Shown here one piece after another: positions 33,636 through 43,152 of a DNA stretch of 64,000 nucleotides. The DNA lies in NCBI GenBank assembly GCA_023429135.1, contig JAEYWD010000034.1:75544-139543 (forward strand). Reading direction: 5' to 3'. Numbering within the stretch: the stretch's first letter is position 1; each line of letters opens with the position of its first letter. Origin of the DNA: Bacteroidota bacterium (GTDB lineage: Bacteria > Bacteroidota > Bacteroidia > Bacteroidales > JAAUTT01). Both the position numbers and the translations under genes were made by a program. The notes under the pieces were generated by a model. The model was given only the letters and a program-made list of their open reading frames with translations. It ran no database searches and was not told where the DNA came from.

Positions 33636-34707
33636 ACAAATCGATATGAGCTTGAGCGTTTATCTCATTGGTAAAATTGTTAAGCACCCGGTTGCGTGCG
33701 GCAATACCGAATTTTTGCTGCTCAGCGGGATGATCCAGGAAAAATTGAATCGATTTACGCAAGGCATCCGAATCTCTGGGTTCAACAACAAGTCCTGTTT
33801 CTCCGTTCACCTGAACCTCGGGGACACCCGATTTCAGATTGGTACAAATTACCGGCAGCTTGCATGCCATGGCCTCGAGTTGCACTATTCCAAAAGCTTC
33901 GCTCTTCTCTATCGATGGCAGCACAAAAACAGTACTGGCGTAATAGTAAGGAACAACATTCTCAACATTCTTTAAAAAGACAATGTTTTCAGCATCTTTG
34001 GCTATTTCTCTCATTCGGGTCTCTTCTTCTCCTTTCCCAATAACCAAAAGTGTGCAATCCATTCCAATCACAGCTCGCAACAAATATTCGACACCCTTGT
34101 AATAGGTAAGCCTACCCACAAATAATACCAGCTTATTTTTGTAGATATTACGTATCTTTTCAGCTTCAACCTTTATCTGATCGGTTAAATCAAACTTTTT
34201 TATGTCGATACCCAACGGAATAACCACACATTTATCCATATACCGCGTTAGGACATTGGAATAAATCATATTGTTGCGGGCAGTTACAATAATTTTGCTG
34301 GCCCTTTTCAGTATCTGGTGCTGCACAAATTTGTAAATATGAAAAAGTAATTTCTGCTTTACAATATCGTAATGATAGGTGATTACTATTTTCTTCCCTT
34401 TGCTTGCCACTAAACAAGCCATAGCTGCGATAGGATTAGGTTCGTGAAGATGTATTACTTCCCCGTCGAACCGGCGGATATATTTTGAAATGGAAAAATT
34501 CATCGGGGTTGAGAAAGCATGGATATCGCGCGAAAGCCGGGTTAGCTTATTCCCGTAGAACTGCTCCTCGCTTGTTCCCTTCTGATGGTTAAACACCAGG
34601 AGTTCCAATTGAATTTTATCTTTAATCGAAAGACATAAATTGTATAAATGATCTTCCATTCCTCCTCTGAACGGGAAAAAATATTTTCCGATATGCATTA
34701 CCTTCAT
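33622..34707 (-). CDS. Family 4 glycosyltransferase
   Basis: The 361-residue GT-B protein begins HIGKYFFPFRGGMEDHLYNL, the typical N-terminal motif of GT4 enzymes, and has GRLTYYKGVEYLLRAV in the C-terminal donor domain. The E-x7-E motif is visible as EKSEAFGIVQLEAMA (residues ~286-298). It retains its nucleotide-sugar (probably UDP- or GDP-sugar) and transfers it with retention of configuration. It lies in the operon with overlapping ends on both sides (14 and 4 bases). Donor and acceptor are unknown. Confidence 0.85.
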   Translation of the reverse strand: MKVMHIGKYFFPFRGGMEDHLYNLCLSIKDKIQLELLVFNHQKGTSEEQFYGNKLTRLSRDIHAFSTPMNFSISKYIRRFDGEVIHLHEPNPIAAMACLVASKGKKIVITYHYDIVKQKLLFHIYKFVQHQILKRASKIIVTARNNMIYSNVLTRYMDKCVVIPLGIDIKKFDLTDQIKVEAEKIRNIYKNKLVLFVGRLTYYKGVEYLLRAVIGMDCTLLVIGKGEEETRMREIAKDAENIVFLKNVENVVPYYYASTVFVLPSIEKSEAFGIVQLEAMACKLPVICTNLKSGVPEVQVNGETGLVVEPRDSDALRKSIQFFLDHPAEQQKFGIAARNRVLNNFTNEINAQAHIDLYENL

Positions 34708-35867
34708 TTTATTCGCATTAGGTTTGTTTCACCAGCTTTCTGAAGAATTTCGCAATAACGCTCTCCCACCGAGGTTTTCGTAAACCGGTTCAGATAGCCT
34801 GCTTTTATCATGTTTTCAACGTTGTGTTTGTAACTCTCTTTGTTTTTGATGATTTCTTCAATTGCCCCGGCAATTTCTTCAACCGACCGGTGGTAAACGG
34901 CAACGCCAACATGGTAATCATCAAAATAACCATCTATTCCTGCATTTCGGGCGTAAATCACAGGTATACCGGCCGAAAGCGCCTCTATAAAGACCAGTCC
35001 GAAAGTTTCGGGAAAACTGGGAAGAACAAATCCTAAATAACCAGGATATATTTTGGCCATGACTGAGTTTTCAATCTCACCTTTCAACGTAAAATTCTGA
35101 GGATAGCTGGTGCGGTTAATATCGGCAATTATCCGCGATTTCAGAGGGCCGTCACCAACAATATCAAGTCCATACTCAGGGTACTTCCGAAAAACAAGGT
35201 CAAATGCTTTTATTATTCTTCCAATGTTTTTCAATTTATAGGTGCTCGCCTTAAACCGGAAAACGGTTATAAACCTCTTGTACTCCGAAAAATGCGCACC
35301 GTTTTTTTGCTGACTGAAGTTTACAATATTGGGTAATATTTCTGTTTTCCCTTTGAAGTTCTCCTCTCCCAGAAATGTATGCATTGGCTTAACAGCCCAG
35401 GGAGCTATAAAAATAACGCGTGAGGCTTTACTGATGATTTTCCTGTAAAAAGAGCGGCTAAACCTTTTATGGGTTAGAACATATACATCGGCTCCTCTTA
35501 TTGAAGTTATAAAAGGGACTTTTAGCTTTTTGGCTAAAAAATATGCAATCACCCCTTCGAAAGTAAGCTTGTGCGCATGAATCATTTCAGGCTTTATACC
35601 TTTAGCTTCAATTATTTTAAGTATCCGGCGGTATGCAACAAACATCCAGAAAATTAACAACACTCCAAAAGGAAATCCGGTTACCTGAAGAGTATATCCA
35701 TGTTCTTCCTTATAAACTTCTGGATTGATAATCCTTGTAGCTGTTCTGTTTAGCGAAAAAACAATATTATTGTTTTGACTATAACTGTTTACAAGGTTCT
35801 TAACGGCAACTGTCTTCCTTTTATCAATTTTATCCGGGAAGTCGAACGAAATATGGATTACAGTCAT
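34704..35867 (-). CDS. Family 4 glycosyltransferase
   Basis: The 387-residue GT-B protein has an N-terminal domain with VIHISFDFP and IRGADVYVLTHKRFSR, and a C-terminal domain with FRFKASTYKLKNIGRIIKAF, GDGPLKSRI and FPETFGLVFIEALSAGIPVIYA, the E-x7-E motif of GT4 enzymes. It is the first gene of a minus-strand operon that runs to 29403, so its promoter lies in the 460-base region to its right. It overlaps the next GT4 gene by four bases. Its sugar donor is not known. Confidence 0.85.
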   Translation of the reverse strand: MTVIHISFDFPDKIDKRKTVAVKNLVNSYSQNNNIVFSLNRTATRIINPEVYKEEHGYTLQVTGFPFGVLLIFWMFVAYRRILKIIEAKGIKPEMIHAHKLTFEGVIAYFLAKKLKVPFITSIRGADVYVLTHKRFSRSFYRKIISKASRVIFIAPWAVKPMHTFLGEENFKGKTEILPNIVNFSQQKNGAHFSEYKRFITVFRFKASTYKLKNIGRIIKAFDLVFRKYPEYGLDIVGDGPLKSRIIADINRTSYPQNFTLKGEIENSVMAKIYPGYLGFVLPSFPETFGLVFIEALSAGIPVIYARNAGIDGYFDDYHVGVAVYHRSVEEIAGAIEEIIKNKESYKHNVENMIKAGYLNRFTKTSVGERYCEILQKAGETNLMRIK

Positions 35868-36171
35868 TTAACTCAGTTTAAAATTCAAATTAGCGTCCAT
35901 ATAGGTTTTTGTACCAGTAAAAACATATTCGTCTATAAAAGGTTTGCTGCATTCTTATGCATTTAGGTTAATATTTCAGTTATCGGGACTAATAACCATT
36001 TACAGGCGTCCGATGGCGATATTCTTTAGATTCTTTCCAAATAAGCTGATAATCAAAATTTTGGGATAAATATTTTTTATCACCACTAAAAATTTTTTCG
36101 TCAATGAAAATCAGCGATTCGTCATAGTTGTTAGATGGCGGGTTTTTATATAACAGAATTTCAAACAACAA
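35868..36171 (-). pseudogene. Two tandem related remnant peptides (FIDE...F.G.K.Y) in an intergenic gap
   Basis: On the minus strand, 36171-35989 encodes a possible 60-residue peptide and 35954-35871 encodes a second, ATG-less stretch. Both contain the pattern FIDE-x2-F-x-G-x-K-x-Y-x3-N-x4-L (10 of 22 identical), at 36108-36043 and 35939-35874. The second copy's stop abuts the start of the GT4 gene. I do not recognise the parent family. They look like decayed duplicate 3' ends of a lost gene. The rest of the 460-base gap to 36327 holds the presumed promoters of the divergent GT4 operon and lyase gene, with no clear TAnnTTTG match. Confidence 0.45.
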
Positions 36172-36327
36172 TTCTCTAAACCCCCCGTAATATCAACAAA
36201 ACATAAAAAAACTGAAATGATGGAACTGACAACAATACCTTATTAATTAAGGTTCAGCCCTCATTCAAAACTTAGTGTCTGTGCCTTCTAACTTGATAAT
36301 TGATTTTTTAACCTAAAAAACTACTTT

Positions 36328-38778
36328 ATGAAGTTGTACAGGATAATGGTGTGTTTTTTGTACTGCTTTATAGTGCAAACACAAACTGCTAAATCACAAA
36401 TAACTGATGAAGCTTCCTTCAATCAGATTTTCAGTATAATTTATTCGCACAATTTCGAAAACGACACCGAAGGGGGATACAAAGAAACCGAATGGAAAAG
36501 AGACTGGAACAACCCAACATGGGCCAATCACGCACTTGGCTACGGAAAAATCTTAACTGAAAATTCATCAAAGAACCTACAGATTAAATTTCCAAAAGGT
36601 GAGATGGGCATGGATAGTTCGGGAGTTCAGTGGCACGGCAAATTCAACCAGGGTTACGATGAACTTTATTTATCCTATAAAATTAAATTCTCGGCTGGCT
36701 TCACAAACAAAGATCTCCAGGGAAAGCTTCCGGGTTTCTCCGGTGCGGCTTCCAATACAGGTGGTAATCTGCCTACAGGCACCGACGGCTGGAGTACCCG
36801 TTACATGTTTCATGGAACACAAATTCTTTTCTACCTGTATTATCCCGAAATGTATAAAGATTATGGCGATGCCACACCCGTTGCCGGTAAAACGTATTAT
36901 GGATCGGCAGTTTATTTCGAACCTGGATTTACCCTCCAGCCTAACGTATGGTATACCGTAACACAGCGGGTAGTTATGAACACCATTGGTAAGGCCGATG
37001 GTCTGGTGGAAGGATACCTCAACGGTAAATTATGTGCTGTAAAAACGGGAATGCGGTTTCGTGATATTTCTTCTATTAAAATTGATCGCATCAATTTTGG
37101 CAACTTCCTGGGTGGCAGCGGTAAGCCTCCTGTAATCGACGAATTTATCCATTACGACGACTTTTGTGTTTTCGCCTATAACCCATGGGTAAATGTTCCA
37201 AGAGGAAACACAAAAAGTCCTTTGGGCAGAACATTGTTTATGCCCGATCTTAACCAGATCATAAACTGGGGTACAAACGTAAATGTACTTAACGCAACCA
37301 CCAGCAGTGCCGAAGTGCAATGGAGCAACTACCCGCTTGGAATTACAGGTTATGTTGTTGAACGGAAAGCCGATAACGAAACTGCTTTTACTGCAGTGAC
37401 TACTTTAGCATACGGCAATAACTCATATAAGGACATTAGCCTTACGCCTGGCCGGAGCTATATATATCGCATTAAAGCGCATAACAACAGCGATTTCTCC
37501 GACTACTCAAAAGAAGTGTCGGTCACAACTATAGCAGCAACAAATAATTCACCGGTTATAAAGGCTCAGCAATTCCAGATTCAACAAACTACGTTTATAA
37601 ATAACACTATAGGAAAAATTGCAGCTACTGATCCCGATGCAGGTCAAACGCTTAAATACGAAATATTGTCGGGTAATTCGTCCGGTATCTTTTCCTTAAA
37701 TACCTCTACAGGCGATCTTAAAACAATTACCAGCAATGTGTTTAAGGCTGGCGACACCCTTACTTACTCCTTAAACATAAAAGTAACCGACAACGCAACT
37801 ACTCCTAAAAGCAGCTCGGCAGCTATTACTGTAAACCTCATAGGTAGTTCTCCTGTAGTAGCTGTAAATAATAGCCCAACTATATCAAATCAAACATTTT
37901 CAATAAATCAGAACAGTTTCACCTCGAATTATATTGGTAAGGTTATAGCAAGTGATACTGATGCCGGACAAAAGCTTTCGTATGTGATAGAAAGCGGAAA
38001 TGCATCGGGAATCTTTGCTATTAACAGCACTACGGGCGAATTAACTACCACAACCACCGATGTTTTTAAGTCGGGCGAGACATTGTCGCATACCTTAAAT
38101 ATAAAAGTAACCGATAACGGAACCACCCCTAAAAGTGCTTCAGCAACTATAATGGTCAAATTCACAGGTAATACCACCGTTGCAGTTAATACGCCTCCAG
38201 TAATTAATAACCAGATATTTATTGTAAAAGAATCGGAATTTGAAAATAATTTTATAGGAAATGTTGTTGCCTATGACGATGACGCCTCTCAGGATTTATC
38301 TTATTCCATTTCCTCAGGAAATAATTCAGGATTATTTCAGATTAACCGGGAAACAGGAGCATTGACAACTACAACCGACAAAATATTCAATTCCGAAATA
38401 CGGGATTATACGCTTACCATAGTGGTTGCCGACAATGCAACTTCATCAAAAAGTAGCAGCGCAATAATTGCTGTACGACTCGAAGGTAACGGCAAAAAGG
38501 AAATTAAAGCAGTTAGTATGAAAGTGTATCCGAATCCTTCAAAAGGAAATGTCAATGTGGAAATTGAAGTTCCCGATGACCCCATGTTACCAGGCATAAC
38601 CGACAATACTGTTAATATCCGGATATTGGATCTTGCCGGAAATTCGATGGTAACAAAGGATTCAGAAACTACTGATATTGAAAATTTCGATCTCTCGGAA
38701 TTGAAAAACGGAACTTATATAGTTTCAGTAAAAAAATCGAACATGACAATCTCCAGGCGATTAATCCTAAACAAATGA
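36328..38778 (+). CDS. Secreted PL14-like polysaccharide lyase with Fn3, cadherin-like repeats and T9SS sorting domain
   Basis: The 816-residue protein has a signal peptide (residues 1-24). A PL14-like domain spans ~27-293 (SGVQWHGKFNQGYDELYLSYKI, LQGKLPGFSG, FHGTQILFYLYYP, VTQRVVMNT), and an Fn3-like domain ~315-402. Three near-identical cadherin-like repeats lie at ~408-515, 516-622 and 623-728, each with DxDAGQ/DDDASQ calcium-type motifs and KVTDN(A/G)TTPKS. A Por/T9SS type A sorting domain (KVYPNPSKGNVNVEI to the C-terminus) follows. It is predicted to be exported by the type IX system and to act outside the cell. Family members cleave uronic-acid polysaccharides; the substrate here is unknown. 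It is next to a paralogue and to the EPS export genes, suggesting glycan trimming. Confidence 0.82.
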   Translation: MKLYRIMVCFLYCFIVQTQTAKSQITDEASFNQIFSIIYSHNFENDTEGGYKETEWKRDWNNPTWANHALGYGKILTENSSKNLQIKFPKGEMGMDSSGVQWHGKFNQGYDELYLSYKIKFSAGFTNKDLQGKLPGFSGAASNTGGNLPTGTDGWSTRYMFHGTQILFYLYYPEMYKDYGDATPVAGKTYYGSAVYFEPGFTLQPNVWYTVTQRVVMNTIGKADGLVEGYLNGKLCAVKTGMRFRDISSIKIDRINFGNFLGGSGKPPVIDEFIHYDDFCVFAYNPWVNVPRGNTKSPLGRTLFMPDLNQIINWGTNVNVLNATTSSAEVQWSNYPLGITGYVVERKADNETAFTAVTTLAYGNNSYKDISLTPGRSYIYRIKAHNNSDFSDYSKEVSVTTIAATNNSPVIKAQQFQIQQTTFINNTIGKIAATDPDAGQTLKYEILSGNSSGIFSLNTSTGDLKTITSNVFKAGDTLTYSLNIKVTDNATTPKSSSAAITVNLIGSSPVVAVNNSPTISNQTFSINQNSFTSNYIGKVIASDTDAGQKLSYVIESGNASGIFAINSTTGELTTTTTDVFKSGETLSHTLNIKVTDNGTTPKSASATIMVKFTGNTTVAVNTPPVINNQIFIVKESEFENNFIGNVVAYDDDASQDLSYSISSGNNSGLFQINRETGALTTTTDKIFNSEIRDYTLTIVVADNATSSKSSSAIIAVRLEGNGKKEIKAVSMKVYPNPSKGNVNVEIEVPDDPMLPGITDNTVNIRILDLAGNSMVTKDSETTDIENFDLSELKNGTYIVSVKKSNMTISRRLILNK

Positions 38779-38964
38779 CAATATAAAAAACTCATTGTTC
38801 GCTGAAAAGCAAATTACTCCTGGCATAATATGCTTAGGTTTCAATGCAGAGATGAATATGTAATTCAGCTCCCAATTCAAAACTTTTCACACATCCTCTG
38901 CTTATCAGAAAATTCCCTGAACTTATTTTCGCCTTCAACGTCTTTATAACAGAAAATCACAATT

Positions 38965-39882
38965 ATGTTCATGGAAAAGGTCCTTCTCGCCATCGCAATT
39001 TTTGCAATCGGTACTCCGCTCTTTTCGCAATCGTATCCTAGCGAGGAGACTGCTTTTGATATCATTTTCCAGCACGATTTCTCAAACAATACTCCGGGAG
39101 ATTATAAAAAGGAGGAATGGTACCGCGACTGGAACAAACCTAACTGGGCCAGCCAGTCACTTGGCTATGGCCGTATCCTTCAGCAAGGTGATAATAAATA
39201 TCTTCAGGAAACCTTTCCTCCGGAAACTTTTATGCTTAAAGGCAGCGGGGTACAATGGCAGGCAAAGTTTTCACAAGGTTACGAAGAGCTGTATCTCTCA
39301 TATAGAGTAAAATTCTCGTCTGGATTCGCCAACACCAATTTAAGAGGGAAATTACCAGGCTTATCCGGCGGAAAATCAAATAATGGCGGGTATATGCCTA
39401 ATGGCCGGGATGGATTTAGTTCACGTTTTATTTTTCATGGAACCAACATACGCTTTTATATCTATCACCCCGATCAATATAAAGCTTTTGGCGATAGCTA
39501 TCCTGTTCCAGGTAAGAAGTACTATGGAACAGGGGCAGAACTTCAACCAGGCTATACTTTAAAGCCCGAAGTTTGGTATACAGTAACCCAGCGTATTGTT
39601 CTAAACACTCCCGGTAAACACAACGGACTGGTTGAAGGATTTATCAACGGAAAAATATGCGCCAGAATAACGGGATTAAGATTCAGAGATACCGCCACTC
39701 TAATGATTGATAGATTATTTTTTGCCAACTTTCTTGGAGGTGATGGAAAACCGACAGCCAAAGAAGAATTTATATCGTTCGACGATTTTTTTGTTTTTGC
39801 TTATAAACCCTGGGTTGACATAGCCCGCAACCGCGATGTAAACAGGTCGGGAACCGTTTTACTGTTACCTTCCCGGAATTAA
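38965..39882 (+). CDS. Secreted PL14-like polysaccharide lyase, single domain
   Basis: The 305-residue protein repeats the N-terminal domain of the neighbouring 816-residue protein closely (GSGVQWQAKFSQGYEELYLSY, LRGKLPGLSG, FHGTNIRFYIYHP, VTQRIVLNT). It has a signal peptide ending near SQSYPSEE and stops after the lyase domain, with no Fn3, cadherin-like or sorting domains. Start could be ATG 38965 or 38971. It is therefore probably periplasmic or soluble rather than surface-attached. The pair looks like a duplication, one copy staying free and the other being fitted with adhesion domains and export signal. It ends 3 bases before the convergent Wzc gene. Confidence 0.8.
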   Translation: MFMEKVLLAIAIFAIGTPLFSQSYPSEETAFDIIFQHDFSNNTPGDYKKEEWYRDWNKPNWASQSLGYGRILQQGDNKYLQETFPPETFMLKGSGVQWQAKFSQGYEELYLSYRVKFSSGFANTNLRGKLPGLSGGKSNNGGYMPNGRDGFSSRFIFHGTNIRFYIYHPDQYKAFGDSYPVPGKKYYGTGAELQPGYTLKPEVWYTVTQRIVLNTPGKHNGLVEGFINGKICARITGLRFRDTATLMIDRLFFANFLGGDGKPTAKEEFISFDDFFVFAYKPWVDIARNRDVNRSGTVLLLPSRN

Positions 39883-39896
39883 AAATCAACCCGGGA
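39871..39896 (+). terminator. Terminator-like hairpin after the PL14-like gene
   Basis: TCCCGG (39871-39876) pairs with CCGGGA (39891-39896) around a 14-base loop, with CTTTTTG following. The stem spans the stop codon of the PL14-like gene and the end of the convergent Wzc gene. Confidence 0.45.
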
Positions 39897-42384
39897 CTTT
39901 TTGCGATTTTCGAGATTCCTTTCCATTTTTCGACAATCCGGTTTTATTAAAGAAAGATTGTACTGTCGACGATTCGTCCTTGTCAGTATAATATTTCGAA
40001 TCGTAACCATATGCGTAAGCACGACTCTTGAGATAAACATCGTTCATCAGTATTGCCAGATTGGTAATCTTATTATTTTCGAGCGATTTGAGTGTATTAC
40101 CAAACATTTCCTTGATAGTTACATTCTGCCGGATAAGATAAATATTCAAATCGGCATAATTCATCAGAAAATAAGCATCGGTAACCACTCCAATAGGAGC
40201 TGTATCAATTATAATGTAATCGTATATTTCCTTCAGTTTAAAGATCAGATTCTTTGTAATATTCGACCCTATCAACTCAATTGGGTTGGGTGGAACAGGA
40301 CCGGCGGGAATAAAGTCAAGATTTTCAATTCTGGTTGGCTGAATAATATCCTCAAGAACCGCACGGTTACTCAGGTACGAACTAATCCCAATAAGATTAT
40401 TTAATCCTAGATCCTGGTAAATTGCAGGTTTACGCAAGTCGAAACCAATAAGCACCGTTTTTTTGCCTAACAAAGCAAAAACCGAGGCAAGGTTGGTTGA
40501 TACAAAAGATTTCCCTTCACCACTACCCGACGAGGTTATAAGTATAACCTGCTTGGATATACCCCGCGACATAATCTGGAGATTGGTTCGAACCGTTCGG
40601 AAGGATTCCGATATGGACGATTTTGGATAATCGGCAATAACCGTGTTCGACTTTTTATAATTGTGATAAATAAAGCCAATGATGGGCTTATTGGTAATAG
40701 CCTCCACGTCGCCCTTATCAACAATTTTATTATTAAAAAAGTCTTTAACCATAATGATCGTTAAAGGAATAAAGAGCCCGGCAAATATGGCAATCAGATA
40801 ATTAATAATTTTCTTGGGAGCCACTATCCTGGCTGAAACTTTACGGGCAGGGTCTACAATTTCATAATCGGGCATGTTCGCGGCTCTGGCAATTTGCGCT
40901 TCCGATCGTTTTTGCAGAAGAAACGTAAAAATGGCATCGTTAAGCTTGAATTTGCGTTCAATCCCTAACAACTGCAACTGTGTTTTTGGCATTCCCGAAA
41001 TATCAGCACTCATCCGGCTGGTACGGTAATCTATTTCCTTGATGGAATTTGCCAGCGTATTCAGGTTATTATTTACATTTTCCTGAATGGTCTTTTTCAG
41101 ATTCTTAATCTGCACTTCAATGGTAGAAAGATTTGGGTTCCGGGTGTTTTCCGAGCTGAGATACGTCGACCTTTCGGCACTTAAAGTAAGCAGTTGGGTA
41201 ATAAGCTGCGTGAGCAAAGGATCTACCACATTCATCGATGATGGAGCTAGTAAATCGGTATTGTCTTTATTTTCTCTGAAGTAATTGCGCAGATATTCAT
41301 AATACCTCTTCTGATTTACAAGTACAGCCTTTTCCGATTCCAACTGACTCAATTTCTGGAATATCTGCTGACCTTGAAAACTAAGATCAATCACCTGGTT
41401 GGATGTCCTGAAATTCTGCAGCGAGCTCTGAGCAACATTAAGCGAATCGGCAACATTGGAAATCTGGTTATCAATAAACTGAACAGTTGTACTTGCATAA
41501 TTATTCTTCTTCTTTAAGTTTTGATCCAGGTAACCGTTGGTATAATTGATGAGAAAATCAGTTATTTTTTCGGGATGACCGCCTTTAATGCTAATATCCA
41601 GCAAAGAAGCAGTGGGCGATACAGGTTCTATTTCCAGATTCGACTGGTATTCAAGCGTCAGATATTCGGGATGGTTAAAATAGAAAAACAGAGCCTTATC
41701 CTTAAATAATTCAGCATTGGCATTTTCTTTAATCGATATTTTAAAATTGAAATATTTATCGCTAATTGGTTCACCAAACTGATAAACCTTATCGATTTTA
41801 TACTTCGGAACCTGGCCAACAACGTTGTTATCAACATAATTGAACAGTATGATATCTTCACCCTCGGCCTGGAGCCTGAATTTATTATCGGGAAGAAAAG
41901 TAACATAAAACTTCAGGTATAAGGGTTGTGTTTGCGATTTATCCATTAAAACCTGATACGGGGCCTCTTTATAAAATTCCTTTGAAGTATTCAGGAAGGA
42001 ACCTTGAGATGTTTGACTAAAAAAAGCATTTTCTTCAGAAAAATATGTGATTTCCAATCCCAGGTCCATTAATGTTTGATTAATTAAGCTGAACGATTTA
42101 AGAGATCCTATTTCGTTTTCTATGTTTTTGGAGTTTTTCAGCGAATTCAGACCCTGAAGTATATCATCTGAACTTAAAAGAGGATTCTCATTTTGTTCGT
42201 TAATCAATAATGAAGTCTTATTTTTATAAGTATTCGGCGAGAATTTATTGAATAAGAAAGCAACAATCAGAAATATCAGAACAGATGCAAAAATATAACC
42301 TTTATTATCGAGAAATTTATAAATGAGCGCCTTATAATTTGTGGTTGACTGAAAAATGTCTTCGTTGCTCTTCATAGAAAACAA
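39886..42384 (-). CDS. Wzc-like polysaccharide co-polymerase with BY-kinase domain
   Basis: The 832-residue protein combines a Wzz-type chain-length domain and a cytoplasmic tyrosine kinase, typical of exopolysaccharide export. Membrane helices lie near residues 32-51 and 520-540, with a large periplasmic coiled-coil region between. The kinase shows Walker A GSGEGKS (620-626, K625), Walker A' LIGFDLRKPAI and Walker B IIIDTAPIG. A C-terminal tyrosine cluster (SRAYAYGYDSKYY) offers autophosphorylation sites. It lies 5 bases after wza, next to the priming transferase. A cognate phosphatase (YwqE/Wzb) is not in the window. Confidence 0.92.
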   Translation of the reverse strand: MFSMKSNEDIFQSTTNYKALIYKFLDNKGYIFASVLIFLIVAFLFNKFSPNTYKNKTSLLINEQNENPLLSSDDILQGLNSLKNSKNIENEIGSLKSFSLINQTLMDLGLEITYFSEENAFFSQTSQGSFLNTSKEFYKEAPYQVLMDKSQTQPLYLKFYVTFLPDNKFRLQAEGEDIILFNYVDNNVVGQVPKYKIDKVYQFGEPISDKYFNFKISIKENANAELFKDKALFFYFNHPEYLTLEYQSNLEIEPVSPTASLLDISIKGGHPEKITDFLINYTNGYLDQNLKKKNNYASTTVQFIDNQISNVADSLNVAQSSLQNFRTSNQVIDLSFQGQQIFQKLSQLESEKAVLVNQKRYYEYLRNYFRENKDNTDLLAPSSMNVVDPLLTQLITQLLTLSAERSTYLSSENTRNPNLSTIEVQIKNLKKTIQENVNNNLNTLANSIKEIDYRTSRMSADISGMPKTQLQLLGIERKFKLNDAIFTFLLQKRSEAQIARAANMPDYEIVDPARKVSARIVAPKKIINYLIAIFAGLFIPLTIIMVKDFFNNKIVDKGDVEAITNKPIIGFIYHNYKKSNTVIADYPKSSISESFRTVRTNLQIMSRGISKQVILITSSGSGEGKSFVSTNLASVFALLGKKTVLIGFDLRKPAIYQDLGLNNLIGISSYLSNRAVLEDIIQPTRIENLDFIPAGPVPPNPIELIGSNITKNLIFKLKEIYDYIIIDTAPIGVVTDAYFLMNYADLNIYLIRQNVTIKEMFGNTLKSLENNKITNLAILMNDVYLKSRAYAYGYDSKYYTDKDESSTVQSFFNKTGLSKNGKESRKSQKVPG

Positions 42385-42389
42385 TATGT

Positions 42390-43136
42390 TTAGTAAGTTT
42401 TTATAAACAATAAAACAGCAATTAATGTACTTACTGTTGCTAAACCTGTTGAATATGTATTGTTTTGAAACGTATGAGTTATGGCTCTTAAAGGTTTAAC
42501 TACAATAACATCGTTTGGCTCGATATAGTAGAACTTTGATTCAACTATACTTTTGTCAGCCAAATTTACTTCATTATATGTTATTTTGCTATCAATGGCT
42601 CTTATTATCGTAACTTTTTTTCGGTCGCCATAGGGACTTAAACCTCCTGCAAGACCAACAGCCTCGAATACAGTCAGTTTATCACCGGTAAAATCGTATG
42701 CTCCCTCTTTACCAACAGCCCCTAAAACGGTTACTGTATTGTTAATAAACCGCACACGAACAGCGGTGTTGAGTAAATACTGACTAACGGCCTGCTGAAT
42801 TTTTTCTGCCGCATCTTCAAGGGTAAGATCCTTAACAAGGATTTTCCCTGCAAAGGGAAAAAGAATATAGCCGCCTTCGTTTACAGTGTAGCTGGCAAGT
42901 TGCAAATCTGTTTGGCTTGCACTGCGGGATTCATTGCCAAAAATTGCTGCTGTTTTCTCATCAGTACTCAATACTTTTATGTATAGTTCATCAAATGGTT
43001 TTATAGTTTTTGATTTTCTGTCGTACCTGTAATCGGTTGCTTTTCCTTCATTAACATATTGTAATTTTTCGTACGACATGCATGAACTTAATACTATCGC
43101 CATAACTGCGATCCATACATAATTTTTAAATTTCAT
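42390..43136 (-). CDS. Wza-like outer-membrane polysaccharide export lipoprotein
   Basis: The 248-residue protein has a lipoprotein signal peptide (VWIAVMAIVLSSC, Cys at residue 19). A polysaccharide-export (Poly_export) domain follows, with KPFDELYIKVLSTDEKTA, VNEGGYILFPFAGKI and the tail of SLBB-like beta structure (VTVLGAVGKEGAYDFTG, TVFEAVGLAGGLSPYGDRKKVTIIR). A C-terminal hydrophobic helix (TVSTLIAVLLFIKTY) would cross the outer membrane. It forms a channel with Wzc for export of the polysaccharide. Gene order priming transferase, wza, wzc is on one strand with short gaps, typical of Bacteroidota EPS loci. Confidence 0.92.
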   Translation of the reverse strand: MKFKNYVWIAVMAIVLSSCMSYEKLQYVNEGKATDYRYDRKSKTIKPFDELYIKVLSTDEKTAAIFGNESRSASQTDLQLASYTVNEGGYILFPFAGKILVKDLTLEDAAEKIQQAVSQYLLNTAVRVRFINNTVTVLGAVGKEGAYDFTGDKLTVFEAVGLAGGLSPYGDRKKVTIIRAIDSKITYNEVNLADKSIVESKFYYIEPNDVIVVKPLRAITHTFQNNTYSTGLATVSTLIAVLLFIKTY

Positions 43137-43152
43137 TTTAATTGGATTGAAT

